Shown here: in pieces, positions 7,578 to 15,522 of the stretch
Numbering within the stretch: position 1 is the first letter of the stretch
Layout of the letters: the number at the start of each line of letters is the position of its first letter
From: Bacteroidales bacterium
Lineage (GTDB): Bacteria; Bacteroidota; Bacteroidia; Bacteroidales; Bacteroidaceae
NCBI GenBank assembly: GCA_018064685.1
Contig: JAGHUS010000138.1
Location: 1-52,184 of the forward strand
Length of the DNA stretch: 52,184 bases
Direction: 5' to 3'
Position numbers and translations under genes: made by a program
The notes under the pieces: generated by a model
What the model was told of the DNA's origin: nothing
Seen by the model: only the letters and a program-made list of their open reading frames with translations
Database searches by the model: none

Positions 7578-8438
7578 ATGAGAAAGAAGACATTGCTAGT
7601 CGGAGCGCTATTGGCGTTCGCTACACTTTTTACCGCGTGTGACAACTGGAAGAAGGGCACAGCAAAGGCTGTTGAGAAGGAAGTGACAGAAGAAGTCAGA
7701 GAGACTGTAGACCTGTCGGTGCTGAAGGTGGACAGTGTGAAGTTTGATGTGCACTGGGAACTTAGTGATCCTGAGCTGGCCGAATATACGGGAGGAGAGA
7801 AACCTGGTCTGAAATGCGTCATCGACGTGCCTTCATTCAAGCAGAATCCTGTATTGGCTAATGCCATCATGGAGTGGATAAACGAGCACTTTGGCGGTAC
7901 ATACAAAGGTGACATGAAGGATGTGAAGTCAATGGTGAAAGCCTATATAAAGTTCTGCCGTAAGGAAGAGGGTGGCATGGGCTCTGATGCACAGTACGAA
8001 TTCGAGATACGCAAGATATACGAGAACGAAAACGTGGTGACCTACCTCATGTCGGGCTACGACTATGCCTTTGGTGCCGCTCATGGCATGCCCTACATCA
8101 ATGGTGCTTCGTTTCGCAAGAGCGATGGCAAACTCTTCGGTTGGAATATGTTCTCCAACACAGCCGATCTTCAGGCAAGTCTGAAAAAGGGACTGATGGA
8201 TTATTTCGACGTGACGGAAGACAGCGAGCTGGAAGATAACCTGATGGTGGACGGCATCTATTCGGTCAACAATCTGCCCAAGCCTGACTCTGATCCATGG
8301 ATAACGAAGGACGGCGTGGAGATGGTGTACCAGAGCTATGAGGTGGCGTGCTTTGCTGCCGGACAGCCCAATGTGGTCATCCCCACGGCGCAAGCCAAGA
8401 CGATGCTCACCGCCACGGCATCTAAATTGCTGGAATAA
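7578..8438 (+). CDS. Lipoprotein with DUF3298/RsiV-like domain
   Basis: A 286-residue lipoprotein. The start at 7578 (MRKKTLLVG) opens a signal peptide with lipobox LFTAC, so the mature protein begins at Cys near residue 21 and is lipid-anchored. After a charged linker (EKEVTEEVRETV) comes a domain with YDYAFGAAHGMPY followed by KSDGKLFGWNMF, which matches the GxAHG-plus-strand pattern of DUF3298 as found in RsiV, an anti-sigma factor that binds lysozyme. The Bacteroidota lipoproteins of this type lack the anti-sigma part, so binding of a periplasmic or surface ligand is only a possibility. The next gene follows after 26 nt and is probably co-transcribed. Confidence 0.75.
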   Translation: MRKKTLLVGALLAFATLFTACDNWKKGTAKAVEKEVTEEVRETVDLSVLKVDSVKFDVHWELSDPELAEYTGGEKPGLKCVIDVPSFKQNPVLANAIMEWINEHFGGTYKGDMKDVKSMVKAYIKFCRKEEGGMGSDAQYEFEIRKIYENENVVTYLMSGYDYAFGAAHGMPYINGASFRKSDGKLFGWNMFSNTADLQASLKKGLMDYFDVTEDSELEDNLMVDGIYSVNNLPKPDSDPWITKDGVEMVYQSYEVACFAAGQPNVVIPTAQAKTMLTATASKLLE

Positions 8439-8464
8439 TCGGTCGGGTAGGGAAACGCACTCGT

Positions 8465-8878
8465 ATGATGATGATAATCAGAACGGTATTGTGTGTTGCG
8501 GTGCTCTCGTTTGCGGGCACTGCCGCACTGCGTGCACAGACTCAGGCTGCTGCCGACACTTTGCAGACGGATACGCTGCGCGAGGTGTCGGTGAGGCCTA
8601 ATACGGTGAGAATGCCTTTCACAAACCGGACAAGAGAGGAGGTGCAGTCTGTTGTCAATGCGCAGAAGTACTCGCTCAACGGACTGATTCAGGGAGTGGC
8701 TCCTATGCTGCACGACCAGATAATGCATCCATTCGGATTTGCCGAGCGTAAACGCAGCAGAAAGCGCAAAAAGGTGAAGAAGGTGCTGGAGCAATATGAT
8801 GCCATCGGAAGGCCCGATCCATTGCAGATGCTGCTGGATAGTGTGGCCATAGAATTGAACGCAAAGGCCGGAAAGTGA
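8465..8878 (+). CDS. Exported small basic hypothetical protein
   Basis: A 137-residue protein with a signal peptide (hydrophobic stretch 4-18, cleavage near LRAQ). The mature part starts with an acidic/threonine-rich stretch (ADTLQTDTLREVSVRPNTVRMPF), like the beginning of many Prevotella outer-membrane or CarboxypepD-regulatory-like proteins. A very basic cluster RKRSRKRKKVKK lies near residue 100. It ends a two-gene unit with the DUF3298-like lipoprotein. No family recognised. The basic patch suggests contact with a negatively charged partner such as LPS, but that is speculation. Confidence 0.65.
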   Translation: MMMIIRTVLCVAVLSFAGTAALRAQTQAAADTLQTDTLREVSVRPNTVRMPFTNRTREEVQSVVNAQKYSLNGLIQGVAPMLHDQIMHPFGFAERKRSRKRKKVKKVLEQYDAIGRPDPLQMLLDSVAIELNAKAGK

Positions 8879-8941
8879 CAAAGTTTTGCGCGCGAACATT
8901 ATTTTATGCGGGAATTATTTCTTTCTTTCGTTCTTTTTGTG

Positions 8942-8949
8942 TACCTTTG
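8942..8949 (+). promoter_or_regulatory. -7 box of the nif3 promoter
   Basis: TACCTTTG matches TAnnTTTG. It falls inside the upstream extension of the longest reading frame, which rules out starts before about 8956 and fixes the nif3 start at the GTG at 8974. Confidence 0.75.
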
Positions 8950-8973
8950 CGTCCAAATCATACACTTAGAAGC

Positions 8974-9786
8974 GTGAAGATTAAGGAAATCATTGACGCC
9001 CTTGAGCAATTCGCGCCTCTGCCCCTGCAGGAAAGTTACGATAATGCTGGCCTGCAAGTGGGATTGACAGAGGTGGAAGCATCAGGGGCTTTATTGTGTC
9101 TTGACGTCACCGAGGATGTGGTGAGAGAGGCGATAGAGATGGACTGCAACCTGATTGTGGCTCACCACCCTTTGTTGTTCCGCGGCCTGAAGACGGTGAG
9201 CGACAAGACGCAGGTGGAGCGTGTGGTGCGCATGGCCGTTCGCAACGACATCACCATCTATGCCGCCCACACCAATCTGGATAATGTCGAGGATGGCGTG
9301 AACTATAAGATTGCCGAGAAACTTGGCCTGGTGGATGTGCAAATGATCAACCCTCGTAAGGTGAAGGTCATGGCAGGCGGGCACGAACGTTCGGTGCTTG
9401 CAGGAACAGGTGTGATGGGCTATCTGCTGGCTCCGCTCGATTCGCTGGTCTTCCTGGAGCGTGTGAAGTCGGCGTTTGGCGTGGAGTGCTTGATGCACAA
9501 TGAGTTGTTGAGTCGTTCTGTGCAAAGTGTTGCTTTGTGCGGCGGTGCTGGCGACTTCGTCCTGGACGATGCCATACGCCTTGAGGCAGATGCGTTCCTC
9601 ACCGGCGAGATGCATTATCATCAGTACTTCGGGCATGAACAGGAACTGCAGATTGCAGTGCTGGGACACTATCAGAGCGAGCAGTTCACGACGGAGATAT
9701 TCCGTAACGTGATAGAGGATTGTGATGCCGAACTGCCGGTCTACTTCTCGCGTGTACAGACAAATCCCATCAAATACATGTATTAG
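8974..9786 (+). CDS. Nif3-like dinuclear metal centre protein (YbgI/GTP cyclohydrolase I type 2 family)
   Basis: A 270-residue protein of the Nif3 family, known to form hexameric toroids with a dimetal site; the physiological reaction is unsettled. Likely metal ligands are visible in VAHHPLLFRG, AAHTNLDNVEDG and FLTGEMHYHQYF. It is the short form without the inserted PII-like domain. The start is GTG at 8974 (VKIKEIIDALEQ), chosen because family members begin exactly here, AGAAG precedes it, and the promoter -7 box at 8942-8949 excludes upstream ATGs. The zinc-ribbon coiled-coil gene follows, a neighbour seen with nif3 in other Bacteroidota, but here an inverted-repeat element lies between them. 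Confidence 0.9.
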   Translation: MKIKEIIDALEQFAPLPLQESYDNAGLQVGLTEVEASGALLCLDVTEDVVREAIEMDCNLIVAHHPLLFRGLKTVSDKTQVERVVRMAVRNDITIYAAHTNLDNVEDGVNYKIAEKLGLVDVQMINPRKVKVMAGGHERSVLAGTGVMGYLLAPLDSLVFLERVKSAFGVECLMHNELLSRSVQSVALCGGAGDFVLDDAIRLEADAFLTGEMHYHQYFGHEQELQIAVLGHYQSEQFTTEIFRNVIEDCDAELPVYFSRVQTNPIKYMY

Positions 9787-9970
9787 TAATGGTAAAAAAA
9801 TAACTTCCTAAAGTAATGATTTGAATAACATCCGTCAATTTTAACTTATCTTTTTGGCTATTTTGCTCTGATTCATCAGTCACAATGCCCGCATTGCTCC
9901 TTCTTCATCAGTTCAAAATATCTCAAAAATCTAAGCCAAACTTGCCGAAGTTATTTTTTTTACCATTACT
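9785..9970. mobile_element. Possible MITE-like element with 24-bp terminal inverted repeats
   Basis: The left end AGTAATGGTAAAAAAATAAC (9785-9804, continuing TTCC) is matched inversely by the right end at 9947-9970, which reads GAAGTTA, a T run and ACCATTACT, with one extra T and one mismatch. The interior of about 140 bp has no reading frame. The whole unit is about 186 bp and fills the nif3 to zinc-ribbon gap. The left end overlaps the nif3 stop codon region. There is no transposase, so if mobile it depends on one elsewhere; alternatively it is a long RNA hairpin ending the nif3 transcript. Confidence 0.5.
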
Positions 9971-10003
9971 TAGGACAAAACAATTAATATTATTTCAGAA
10001 TTT

Positions 10004-10837
10004 ATGGCAAGAGAAAAAGCAAAAGACCCAACAGAATTGGCTGTTGACGTGAAGTTGAAGAATCTCTATTCTTTGCAGACAATGCTGAGTGAGATTGATG
10101 CAATCAAGACTCTTCGTGGCGAGTTGCCTCTTGAGGTTCAAGACCTTGAGGATGAAATCGAGGGTATGACCTATCGTCTGGAGAAGATGCGCGGACAGGT
10201 GGAGTCTCTGCAGGGCGAGATGAACAATCGTCGTGGCACCATCGAGAAGAATAAGATGGATCTGGCTCGTTTCGAGGAGCAGATCAATAACGTTCGCAAC
10301 AATCGTGAGTACGACTCACTGACCAAGGAGATTGAGTATCTGCAGCTTGACAATCAGCTGAACGAGAAGAAGATACGTGAGGCTCAGGATGAGATTGAGC
10401 ATCTGCAGGAGAAGAGCCGTCAGTGCAATGCCGACTTGGCAGAGCGCCGTGCTGACCTCGACCTGAAGAAGAGTGAGCTGGAGGAGATTGTTTCTGACAC
10501 TCGTGCTGAGGAAGAGAGACTGCGTGAGAAGGCTAAGAACTTGGAGCTCTCTATTGATGCTCGTCTGCTCAGTGCTTTCAAGCGTATCCGTAAGAATGCC
10601 CGCAATGGTCTGGGTATTGTGTATGTGCAGCGTGATGCTTGTGGTGGTTGCTTCAATAAGATCCCCCCTCAGCGTCAGCTTGACGTGCGTATGCACAAGA
10701 AGATCATCGTTTGCGAGTATTGTGGCCGTATCCTTATCGATCCCGAGTTGGCTGGCGTTGAGCTTGACAAGCCCGCTACAGAGGATAAGCCCAAGCGCAC
10801 ACGTAAGAATTCGGCCCGTCGTAAGAGTGCTGAATAA
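10004..10837 (+). CDS. Coiled-coil protein with C4 zinc ribbon (COG1579 family)
   Basis: A 277-residue cytoplasmic protein. Residues about 15-190 are a long charged coiled coil (ELPLEVQDLEDEIEGMTYRL onwards). The C-terminal part holds a four-cysteine zinc ribbon, C213-GG-C216 and C237-EY-C240, with KIPPQRQLD between, the signature of the COG1579 family. A basic Ser/Lys/Arg tail follows. Family members are thought to bind nucleic acid, but the role is not known. It is downstream of nif3 across an inverted-repeat element. No TAnnTTTG promoter is seen in the gap, so it may be read from the nif3 promoter. Confidence 0.88.
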   Translation: MAREKAKDPTELAVDVKLKNLYSLQTMLSEIDAIKTLRGELPLEVQDLEDEIEGMTYRLEKMRGQVESLQGEMNNRRGTIEKNKMDLARFEEQINNVRNNREYDSLTKEIEYLQLDNQLNEKKIREAQDEIEHLQEKSRQCNADLAERRADLDLKKSELEEIVSDTRAEEERLREKAKNLELSIDARLLSAFKRIRKNARNGLGIVYVQRDACGGCFNKIPPQRQLDVRMHKKIIVCEYCGRILIDPELAGVELDKPATEDKPKRTRKNSARRKSAE

Positions 10838-10908
10838 GCAACTTGTATACGACGGAGTGATCTCGTAGATGGTTGTAAGAGTGCTGTGTAAGCTTCTTAT
10901 AGTCGTTC
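10821..10908. repeat. Degenerate tandem duplication of the end of the zinc-ribbon gene
   Basis: GTAAGAGTGCTGAATAAGC at 10821-10839, covering the last codons and stop, is echoed 54 nt later as GTAAGAGTGCTGTGTAAGC at 10875-10893, with further similarity (ACTTGTATACGAC against TTCTTATAGTCGT). It looks like a decayed tandem duplication that leaves a non-coding copy of the gene's end. Confidence 0.6.
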
Positions 10909-10938
10909 GAGGTTGTAAAGTCGATGAATGAGACATAA

Positions 10939-10981
10939 AGAGAAAAGCCCTGAAGGTCAATGGTCTTCAGGGCTTTTCTCT
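10939..10981. terminator. Strong bidirectional terminator
   Basis: A perfect 17-bp stem (AGAGAAAAGCCCTGAAG at 10939-10955 with its complement at 10965-10981) has a 9-nt loop. It lies between the convergent zinc-ribbon and CE1 esterase genes. The inner AAAA/TTTT of the stem serves as the T tract in both directions. Confidence 0.9.
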
Positions 10982-11013
10982 ATTCTGTACTTCTTATTTC
11001 GCAGCTATGCTCT

Positions 11014-12150
11014 TTACTTGAAAAGTAGTGGGGCGAGTGTGTTCAGATATAGGCGCCAGTTGGACCATACATGTCCGCCTTCTGATTGGAAAAAGGTATG
11101 CTCCAGTCCGCATTCGGTAAGTGTGGCATCCAGTTTCTTCGAGTTGTCGTAAAGGAAGTCGGACGTTCCGCAAGCTATGAAGTACAACTTCACGCCGGCA
11201 TCCTTAAGCGCCTTGGCCTGCTCGATAGTGGTACCGCCGGCAGCAGACTGCGGGCAGATGTAGTCGAACATGGTGGGGTAGAGGTTGGTGGCTGTAATGG
11301 TGTGCCCGCCACCCATCGACAGGCCCGAGATGGCTCGTGATTCGGGCTTGGCAATAACTCGATACTCTTTCTCAATGAATGGCACAATCTCCTCGCACAG
11401 ACTCCTGACAAAGGCATCGGCATTGCTACGGTCGCGGAAGTTCATGTTGCTGTTGGGCAAACCTAGTGTCTGCGCTGCTTGCTGGTTGGGATTGCCGTTG
11501 GGCATCACCACAATCATGGGTTTGGCAAGGCCTTTCTCTATCAGGTTGTCCATAATCTGGGCTGCACGTCCCATGGATGTCCATGCTTCTTCGTCTCCAC
11601 CCGCACCATGCAGTAGATACAGTACCGGGTATTTCTCCTTCTTGTTTGTTTCATAGCCATAAGGTGTGTAAACGGTGACTCTGCGGTTTATGCCTAGAAT
11701 CTTGCTGTCATACCATTTGTATGACACCGTTCCTCGCTTGTTGGCTTCGGCATAGTTCGCAGTACGTTCTCCGGGCACCATCAGCATGTTCAGATAGCGT
11801 GTGCCGTCTCGTTGCACCATATAGTTCTGTGGGTCGTTTACCGATACTCCGTCTACGACAAAGTTGTAGGTGTAGATTTCTGCAGGAGGGGTGTCGATTG
11901 TCACTTCCCATACTCCATTCTCGCCTTTTTTCATAGGTTCGCCTCCTCGTTGTCCGTTCATCCAGTTGCCAGACAGGCTGACCGAATTGGCATGGTTGGC
12001 AGCAAGGCGAAATGTTACTTTGGATCCATTGATCTCTGGCGATTTGGCTGGTGCTCCACGTCGGCCAAAATTAAAGTTTGATAACTCTTGTGCATTGATA
12101 TTACTAATGCACATCATAGATAGTGCAAAAACTGTCAGAATCTTTCTCAT
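11014..12150 (-). CDS. Secreted CE1-type esterase (feruloyl/acetyl xylan esterase family)
   Basis: A 378-residue protein with a signal peptide (cleavage near INAQ, residue 21). Residues about 40-125 form an N-terminal CBM48/E-set-like domain (VSLSGNWMNG, GVWEVTIDTPPAEIYTYNFVVDG). Residues about 140-378 are an esterase D/CE1 alpha/beta hydrolase with LLHGAGGDEEAW and the nucleophile elbow G-L-S278-M-G-G; His is probably in EGGHVWSNW. This two-domain layout is that of Bacteroidota and ruminal Prevotella feruloyl esterases acting on arabinoxylan. It is downstream of the HSDR_N gene with a 47-nt gap and no terminator, so read-through is possible, and it shares the terminator at 10939. Confidence 0.88.
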   Translation of the reverse strand: MRKILTVFALSMMCISNINAQELSNFNFGRRGAPAKSPEINGSKVTFRLAANHANSVSLSGNWMNGQRGGEPMKKGENGVWEVTIDTPPAEIYTYNFVVDGVSVNDPQNYMVQRDGTRYLNMLMVPGERTANYAEANKRGTVSYKWYDSKILGINRRVTVYTPYGYETNKKEKYPVLYLLHGAGGDEEAWTSMGRAAQIMDNLIEKGLAKPMIVVMPNGNPNQQAAQTLGLPNSNMNFRDRSNADAFVRSLCEEIVPFIEKEYRVIAKPESRAISGLSMGGGHTITATNLYPTMFDYICPQSAAGGTTIEQAKALKDAGVKLYFIACGTSDFLYDNSKKLDATLTECGLEHTFFQSEGGHVWSNWRLYLNTLAPLLFK

Positions 12151-12197
12151 ATTGTTAAAGCTTGTTTGTTAATTAATTTTTTGTTTTCTATTTGTCG

Positions 12198-12668
12198 CTA
12201 TTTTGTCTGGGGCAACAGCTCCTCATATCTGGGTATGTCTGCAAGAAAGTTGCAGCAGTTCTTCGCGTAGTCTATATGGCAGCAGAAATGCTTCATTCCG
12301 TTGCTGATAATTATATAAGGAACGCGAAGGGGAAGATTGTAACGCCACGTCTGGTCGAATACTTTTTGAGTGATTTGCACATGTGGGGCTTTGTATTCCA
12401 CAATGGCCAGTGGCTGTGCATGCGTGTCATATACAACTGTGTCACAGCGCTTCTTCATTGCCTCTACAGTCAAAGGCACTTCGTTCCCCACACATCCTTG
12501 TGGATAGCCTTTCTCGGAGATGAGGAAGTGCGTGAAATGTTGCCTCACCCATTCCTCGGGCGTCAATGCCACATAACGACGGCGTAGGGGATCGAAAACA
12601 AGTGTGCGTTGGCCTTCTTGCTTTGTCTTGAGTGGCGCGGGGGGCAGATTTAGGGTGTTTTGATGCAT
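12198..12668 (-). CDS. Stand-alone HSDR_N (type I restriction R N-terminal) domain protein
   Basis: A 156-residue protein consisting only of the HSDR_N_2 fold. The PD-(D/E)xK-type core is visible: RCDTVVYD supplies Asp and LAIVEYKAP supplies the ExK, followed by QTWRYNLPLRVPYIIISNG. There is no helicase part, and no hsdM or hsdS gene nearby. It is divergent from AMP nucleosidase and holA; a small HSDR_N protein next to holA is a recurring arrangement in Bacteroidota, which argues for a housekeeping DNA role rather than restriction. Whether it cuts DNA is unknown. The start MHQNTLNL is the only reasonable one. Confidence 0.85.
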   Translation of the reverse strand: MHQNTLNLPPAPLKTKQEGQRTLVFDPLRRRYVALTPEEWVRQHFTHFLISEKGYPQGCVGNEVPLTVEAMKKRCDTVVYDTHAQPLAIVEYKAPHVQITQKVFDQTWRYNLPLRVPYIIISNGMKHFCCHIDYAKNCCNFLADIPRYEELLPQTK

Positions 12669-12767
12669 TTTGACTCGTAATTCTTCAAATAAAATAGGCT
12701 TTACCCTGCTTTTTTGTCACGACCAAGCCGTTAAAATGTTTTTTTATGGCCTTCGCTGCTAAAAAAC

Positions 12768-12798
12768 TTGCGTTTTCTCTTGCTTATTCGTATCTTTG
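12768..12798 (+). promoter_or_regulatory. Promoter of the AMP nucleosidase-holA operon
   Basis: TTGC at 12768-12771, a 19-nt spacer and TATCTTTG at 12791-12798. The transcript would start near 12805, which excludes the longer reading frame beginning at 12746 and leaves ATG 12839. Confidence 0.85.
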
Positions 12799-12838
12799 CC
12801 AGATAAAATACCTTTTCAAGTGCAAATGTAGTAAAAAA

Positions 12839-13615
12839 ATGAAAAGTAAGCAAGAAATAATAGAAAATTGGCTGCCAAGGTATACACAGCACCCTTTGTC
12901 TGACTTTGGGAAATACATTTTGCTGACCAATTTCAATAACTACGTTGACCTTTTTTGTGAAAAGTTCAATATTCCGAAGCCTGAATTCGGGGCAAACATG
13001 CGAATGGCGACTGCTGGTGACATTACCATTATAAATTTTGGCATGGGAAGCCCTAATGCGGCTATTATCATGGATTTGCTTGGTGCTATCAGTCCCAAGG
13101 CTTGTTTGTTCCTTGGCAAATGTGGCGGCATCTCTCATAAAACACAGCTTGGCGATTTCATCTTGCCTCTTGCGGGTATACGTGGCGAGGGTACAAGCAA
13201 TGACTATTATCCGCCAGAAGTGCCTGCTCTGCCCGCTTTTATGATGCAGCGTGCTGTGTCATCGGCCATACGTGACTTGGGGCGTGACTATTGGACGGGA
13301 ACTGTATACACCACCAATCGACGCATTTGGGAGCATGATGAGCAGTTCAAGGAATACTTGCGCACAACACGTGCCATGGCTGTAGACATGGAGACTGCCA
13401 CGCTCTTTACTTGTGGTTTTTACAATCATATACCTACTGGTGCATTGTTACTGGTGTCGGACAACCCCATGACGCCTGAGGGAGTGAAGACAAGCGAGAG
13501 TGACAAGGAGGTGACACGCAATTACGTGCACCAGCATGTTGAGATGGGCATTTTGGCAATGCAGAAGATTATGGATGGTGATAAGACTGTCCGTCACTTG
13601 AAGTTCGATTGGTAA
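12839..13615 (+). CDS. amn: AMP nucleosidase / nucleoside phosphorylase family
   Basis: A 258-residue protein of the PNP/UDP phosphorylase fold. AMP nucleosidase cleaves AMP to adenine and ribose-5-phosphate. Visible family segments are the phosphate/base region FLGKCGGI, TNRRIWEHDE, the ribose-binding AVDMETATLF with Met-Glu, and LLVSDNPMTPEG with the catalytic Asp. It is the short form lacking the N-terminal regulatory domain of the proteobacterial Amn, as usual in Bacteroidota. The start at 12839 follows from the promoter at 12768-12798. The stop overlaps the holA start by one base (TAATG), indicating translational coupling. Other 6-oxopurine substrates cannot be excluded. Confidence 0.88.
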   Translation: MKSKQEIIENWLPRYTQHPLSDFGKYILLTNFNNYVDLFCEKFNIPKPEFGANMRMATAGDITIINFGMGSPNAAIIMDLLGAISPKACLFLGKCGGISHKTQLGDFILPLAGIRGEGTSNDYYPPEVPALPAFMMQRAVSSAIRDLGRDYWTGTVYTTNRRIWEHDEQFKEYLRTTRAMAVDMETATLFTCGFYNHIPTGALLLVSDNPMTPEGVKTSESDKEVTRNYVHQHVEMGILAMQKIMDGDKTVRHLKFDW

Positions 13616-14637
13616 TGGCAGCAAAGACAGGACCCACATACGATGAAATAATTCGTGATGTAAGAGCAGGCAATTTAAGTCCTATTTATTACCTTATGGG
13701 TGAAGAGGACTATTATATAGATCATCTGAGCGATTATATCGTCAATAGTATCTTGCGTGAGGATGAGCGTGACTTTAATCTGGATGTGCTTTACGGAGCA
13801 GAGGTGACTGCTAATCAAGTAATCCAGTACGCTCAGGGATTGCCTATGATGGCAGAGCATCGAGTAGTGTTGGTGCGTGAGGCTCAGGCTATGTCTGATC
13901 GTGAGAATCTGGCAGTTTATCTTTCGCATTATAACCCTTCTACCGTACTTGTCATGTGTCATAAGCATGGTAAGTTGGATGCCCGTCGTGAGTTGGCCAA
14001 GGAGGTGAAGCGAGTAGGTGTTCTTTTCGAGTCAAAACGTCTTGCCGACTACCAGTTGCCTGGTTTTGTTACTTCCTATTTCAAGCGTAAAGGCATGGAT
14101 TGTGAACCTGCTGCGGCCCAATTGCTGGCAGAGTTTGTAGGAAGCGATCTGAACCGCCTTTCTTCGGAGATGGACAAGTTGTTGCTGGCGGCCCCACAAG
14201 GGGCTATGCACGTCACTCCTGCGCTAGTAGAGGAGCAGACAGGAATCAGTAAGGACTATAATAATTTCGAGCTGCAGAATGCATTGGCTGTACGTGATGT
14301 TTTGCGTGCAAATAAGATAGTAAAATATTTCAACACAAATCCGAGGGGTTTTGCGTTACCACTTACACTGGCTTCTCTCTTCGGTTTTTTCTCTGATTTG
14401 ATGCTTGCTCACTATGCACCCGCAAAGGACGAATCCTCGGTGGCTAATTGGCTCGGAAAAAGTACTTGGGCAGTACGTCAGGCTATCATGCCTGCAATGA
14501 GAAATTACAATGCTACAAAGGTTATGCATATACTTGCAGAGATACGCAAAACAGATGCCAAAGGAAAGGGAGTGGGGGGATGCCGAACGGCTCCTGGAGA
14601 CCTCCTCTGTGAATTGGTATTTTTTATCTTGCACTAG
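13615..14637 (+). CDS. holA: DNA polymerase III subunit delta
   Basis: A 340-residue clamp-loader subunit that opens the beta sliding clamp. It has the HolA features: an N-terminal region PIYYLMGEEDYYIDHLSD, the short region GLPMMAEHRVVLVREAQ, and a C-terminal helical collar (ELQNALAVRDVLRANKIVKYF). As expected for delta, there is no functional Walker A. The start is ATG 13615, overlapping the amn stop. A TTG two codons earlier is less likely. It is followed by a terminator at 14661, so the unit is amn-holA. Confidence 0.93.
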   Translation: MAAKTGPTYDEIIRDVRAGNLSPIYYLMGEEDYYIDHLSDYIVNSILREDERDFNLDVLYGAEVTANQVIQYAQGLPMMAEHRVVLVREAQAMSDRENLAVYLSHYNPSTVLVMCHKHGKLDARRELAKEVKRVGVLFESKRLADYQLPGFVTSYFKRKGMDCEPAAAQLLAEFVGSDLNRLSSEMDKLLLAAPQGAMHVTPALVEEQTGISKDYNNFELQNALAVRDVLRANKIVKYFNTNPRGFALPLTLASLFGFFSDLMLAHYAPAKDESSVANWLGKSTWAVRQAIMPAMRNYNATKVMHILAEIRKTDAKGKGVGGCRTAPGDLLCELVFFILH

Positions 14638-14660
14638 AAAAATGTGAATCTAGATTATAA

Positions 14661-14688
14661 ATGGCGCCTTAGGGTGCCATTTTTTTTA
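14661..14688 (+). terminator. Terminator of amn-holA
   Basis: ATGGCGCC/GGTGCCAT (14661-14668 with 14673-14680) forms an 8-bp stem with one G-U pair and a TTAG loop, followed by eight T residues. Confidence 0.85.
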
Positions 14689-15430
14689 TTCTGGCTGAAA
14701 AATGTGGTGGGGGAAGGTGTCCTATTATGCGTTTTTAGAGGCATAATAGGCCTGTTTTTGTTCTATTTTGATAGAAAAACAAAACAGGATTTTTTGGCCT
14801 TATTTTCGTTTATATTAGCGAGTTATATGTGTTTTATACCGTCTGAGAATCGCGTCATTTTTGCTTTGTTTGATAGTTGTTCGGTCTGCTTTATGCATTC
14901 AATTTTTCGCCATTTTTGCCTCTTTTCAAGCTTTTGAATTACATAATTTAACACATGTAAAATTCAACAAAATTAAATGAAAATTTAAAAGTTGAAACCT
15001 TGGAATGTTGTTTTGTATACATATAGCATTGTGTACGGCGTATTTCGTTTTGTTGAATTGTGATTTGCAAATATATAACCAGTACTTTGAATACCCGAAT
15101 GAATAATTAAACATAGAACTAATATTCGTATAAAATATTAAAAGCCAATAATTTAAGATTTAATTTGTATCTTTGTTTATATTTGTATTGTAAAAGAATG
15201 GGAATATTGGCTTTTTTCGAACTTAAAACATCATGTTTTTAGGTTATAACGACAAGAAAATCAGTTAAATGCTAGATTTTATAAAAGAATATACTACAAA
15301 TAGATACGGCGCAGTGCTCTCTTATCATTTATAGATTGTGAAATTTGCTTTATTCTTCCGTGTTCAATCGTAAATTCGATACTATAAATTGATAAAAGCG
15401 GAGGTTGCTTTAAATTTTGAGAGTTATATT
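14689..15430. other. AT-rich intergenic region with inverted repeats and an orphan promoter-like box
   Basis: About 740 bp with no convincing gene. It holds AATTCAACAAAA near 14959 and its inverse TTTTGTTGAATT near 15047; AAAAGCCAATA at 15140-15150 and its inverse TATTGGCTTTT at about 15204-15214; and between the latter a TATCTTTG box at 15168-15175. A transcript from that box would meet ATG at 15198, opening only a 14-codon frame that ends at 15242. A small RNA, a leader peptide or decayed DNA are all possible. Confidence 0.45.
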
Positions 15431-15461
15431 TTGGTTTGTGATTATCTTTTTCTTATCTTTG
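15431..15461 (+). promoter_or_regulatory. Promoter of the XRE regulator gene
   Basis: TTGG at 15431-15434, 19 nt, TATCTTTG at 15454-15461. The ATG at 15472 would be almost leaderless, so the internal ATG at 15523 is preferred. Confidence 0.75.
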
Positions 15462-15522
15462 CAATCGAAAAATGGCACCCCAACGAAATTGTTTGAGGAT
15501 GCACCCCAAAAAAACGCTTAAG

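Noticed and set aside
12198..12668. A type I restriction system
   Set aside because: Only the N-terminal nuclease-fold domain is present; there is no helicase part of HsdR, no methylase and no specificity gene.
14644..14937. A 97-codon plus frame after holA
   Set aside because: It begins before and runs through the holA terminator hairpin and T tract; Phe/Leu-rich low-complexity composition from AT-rich DNA.
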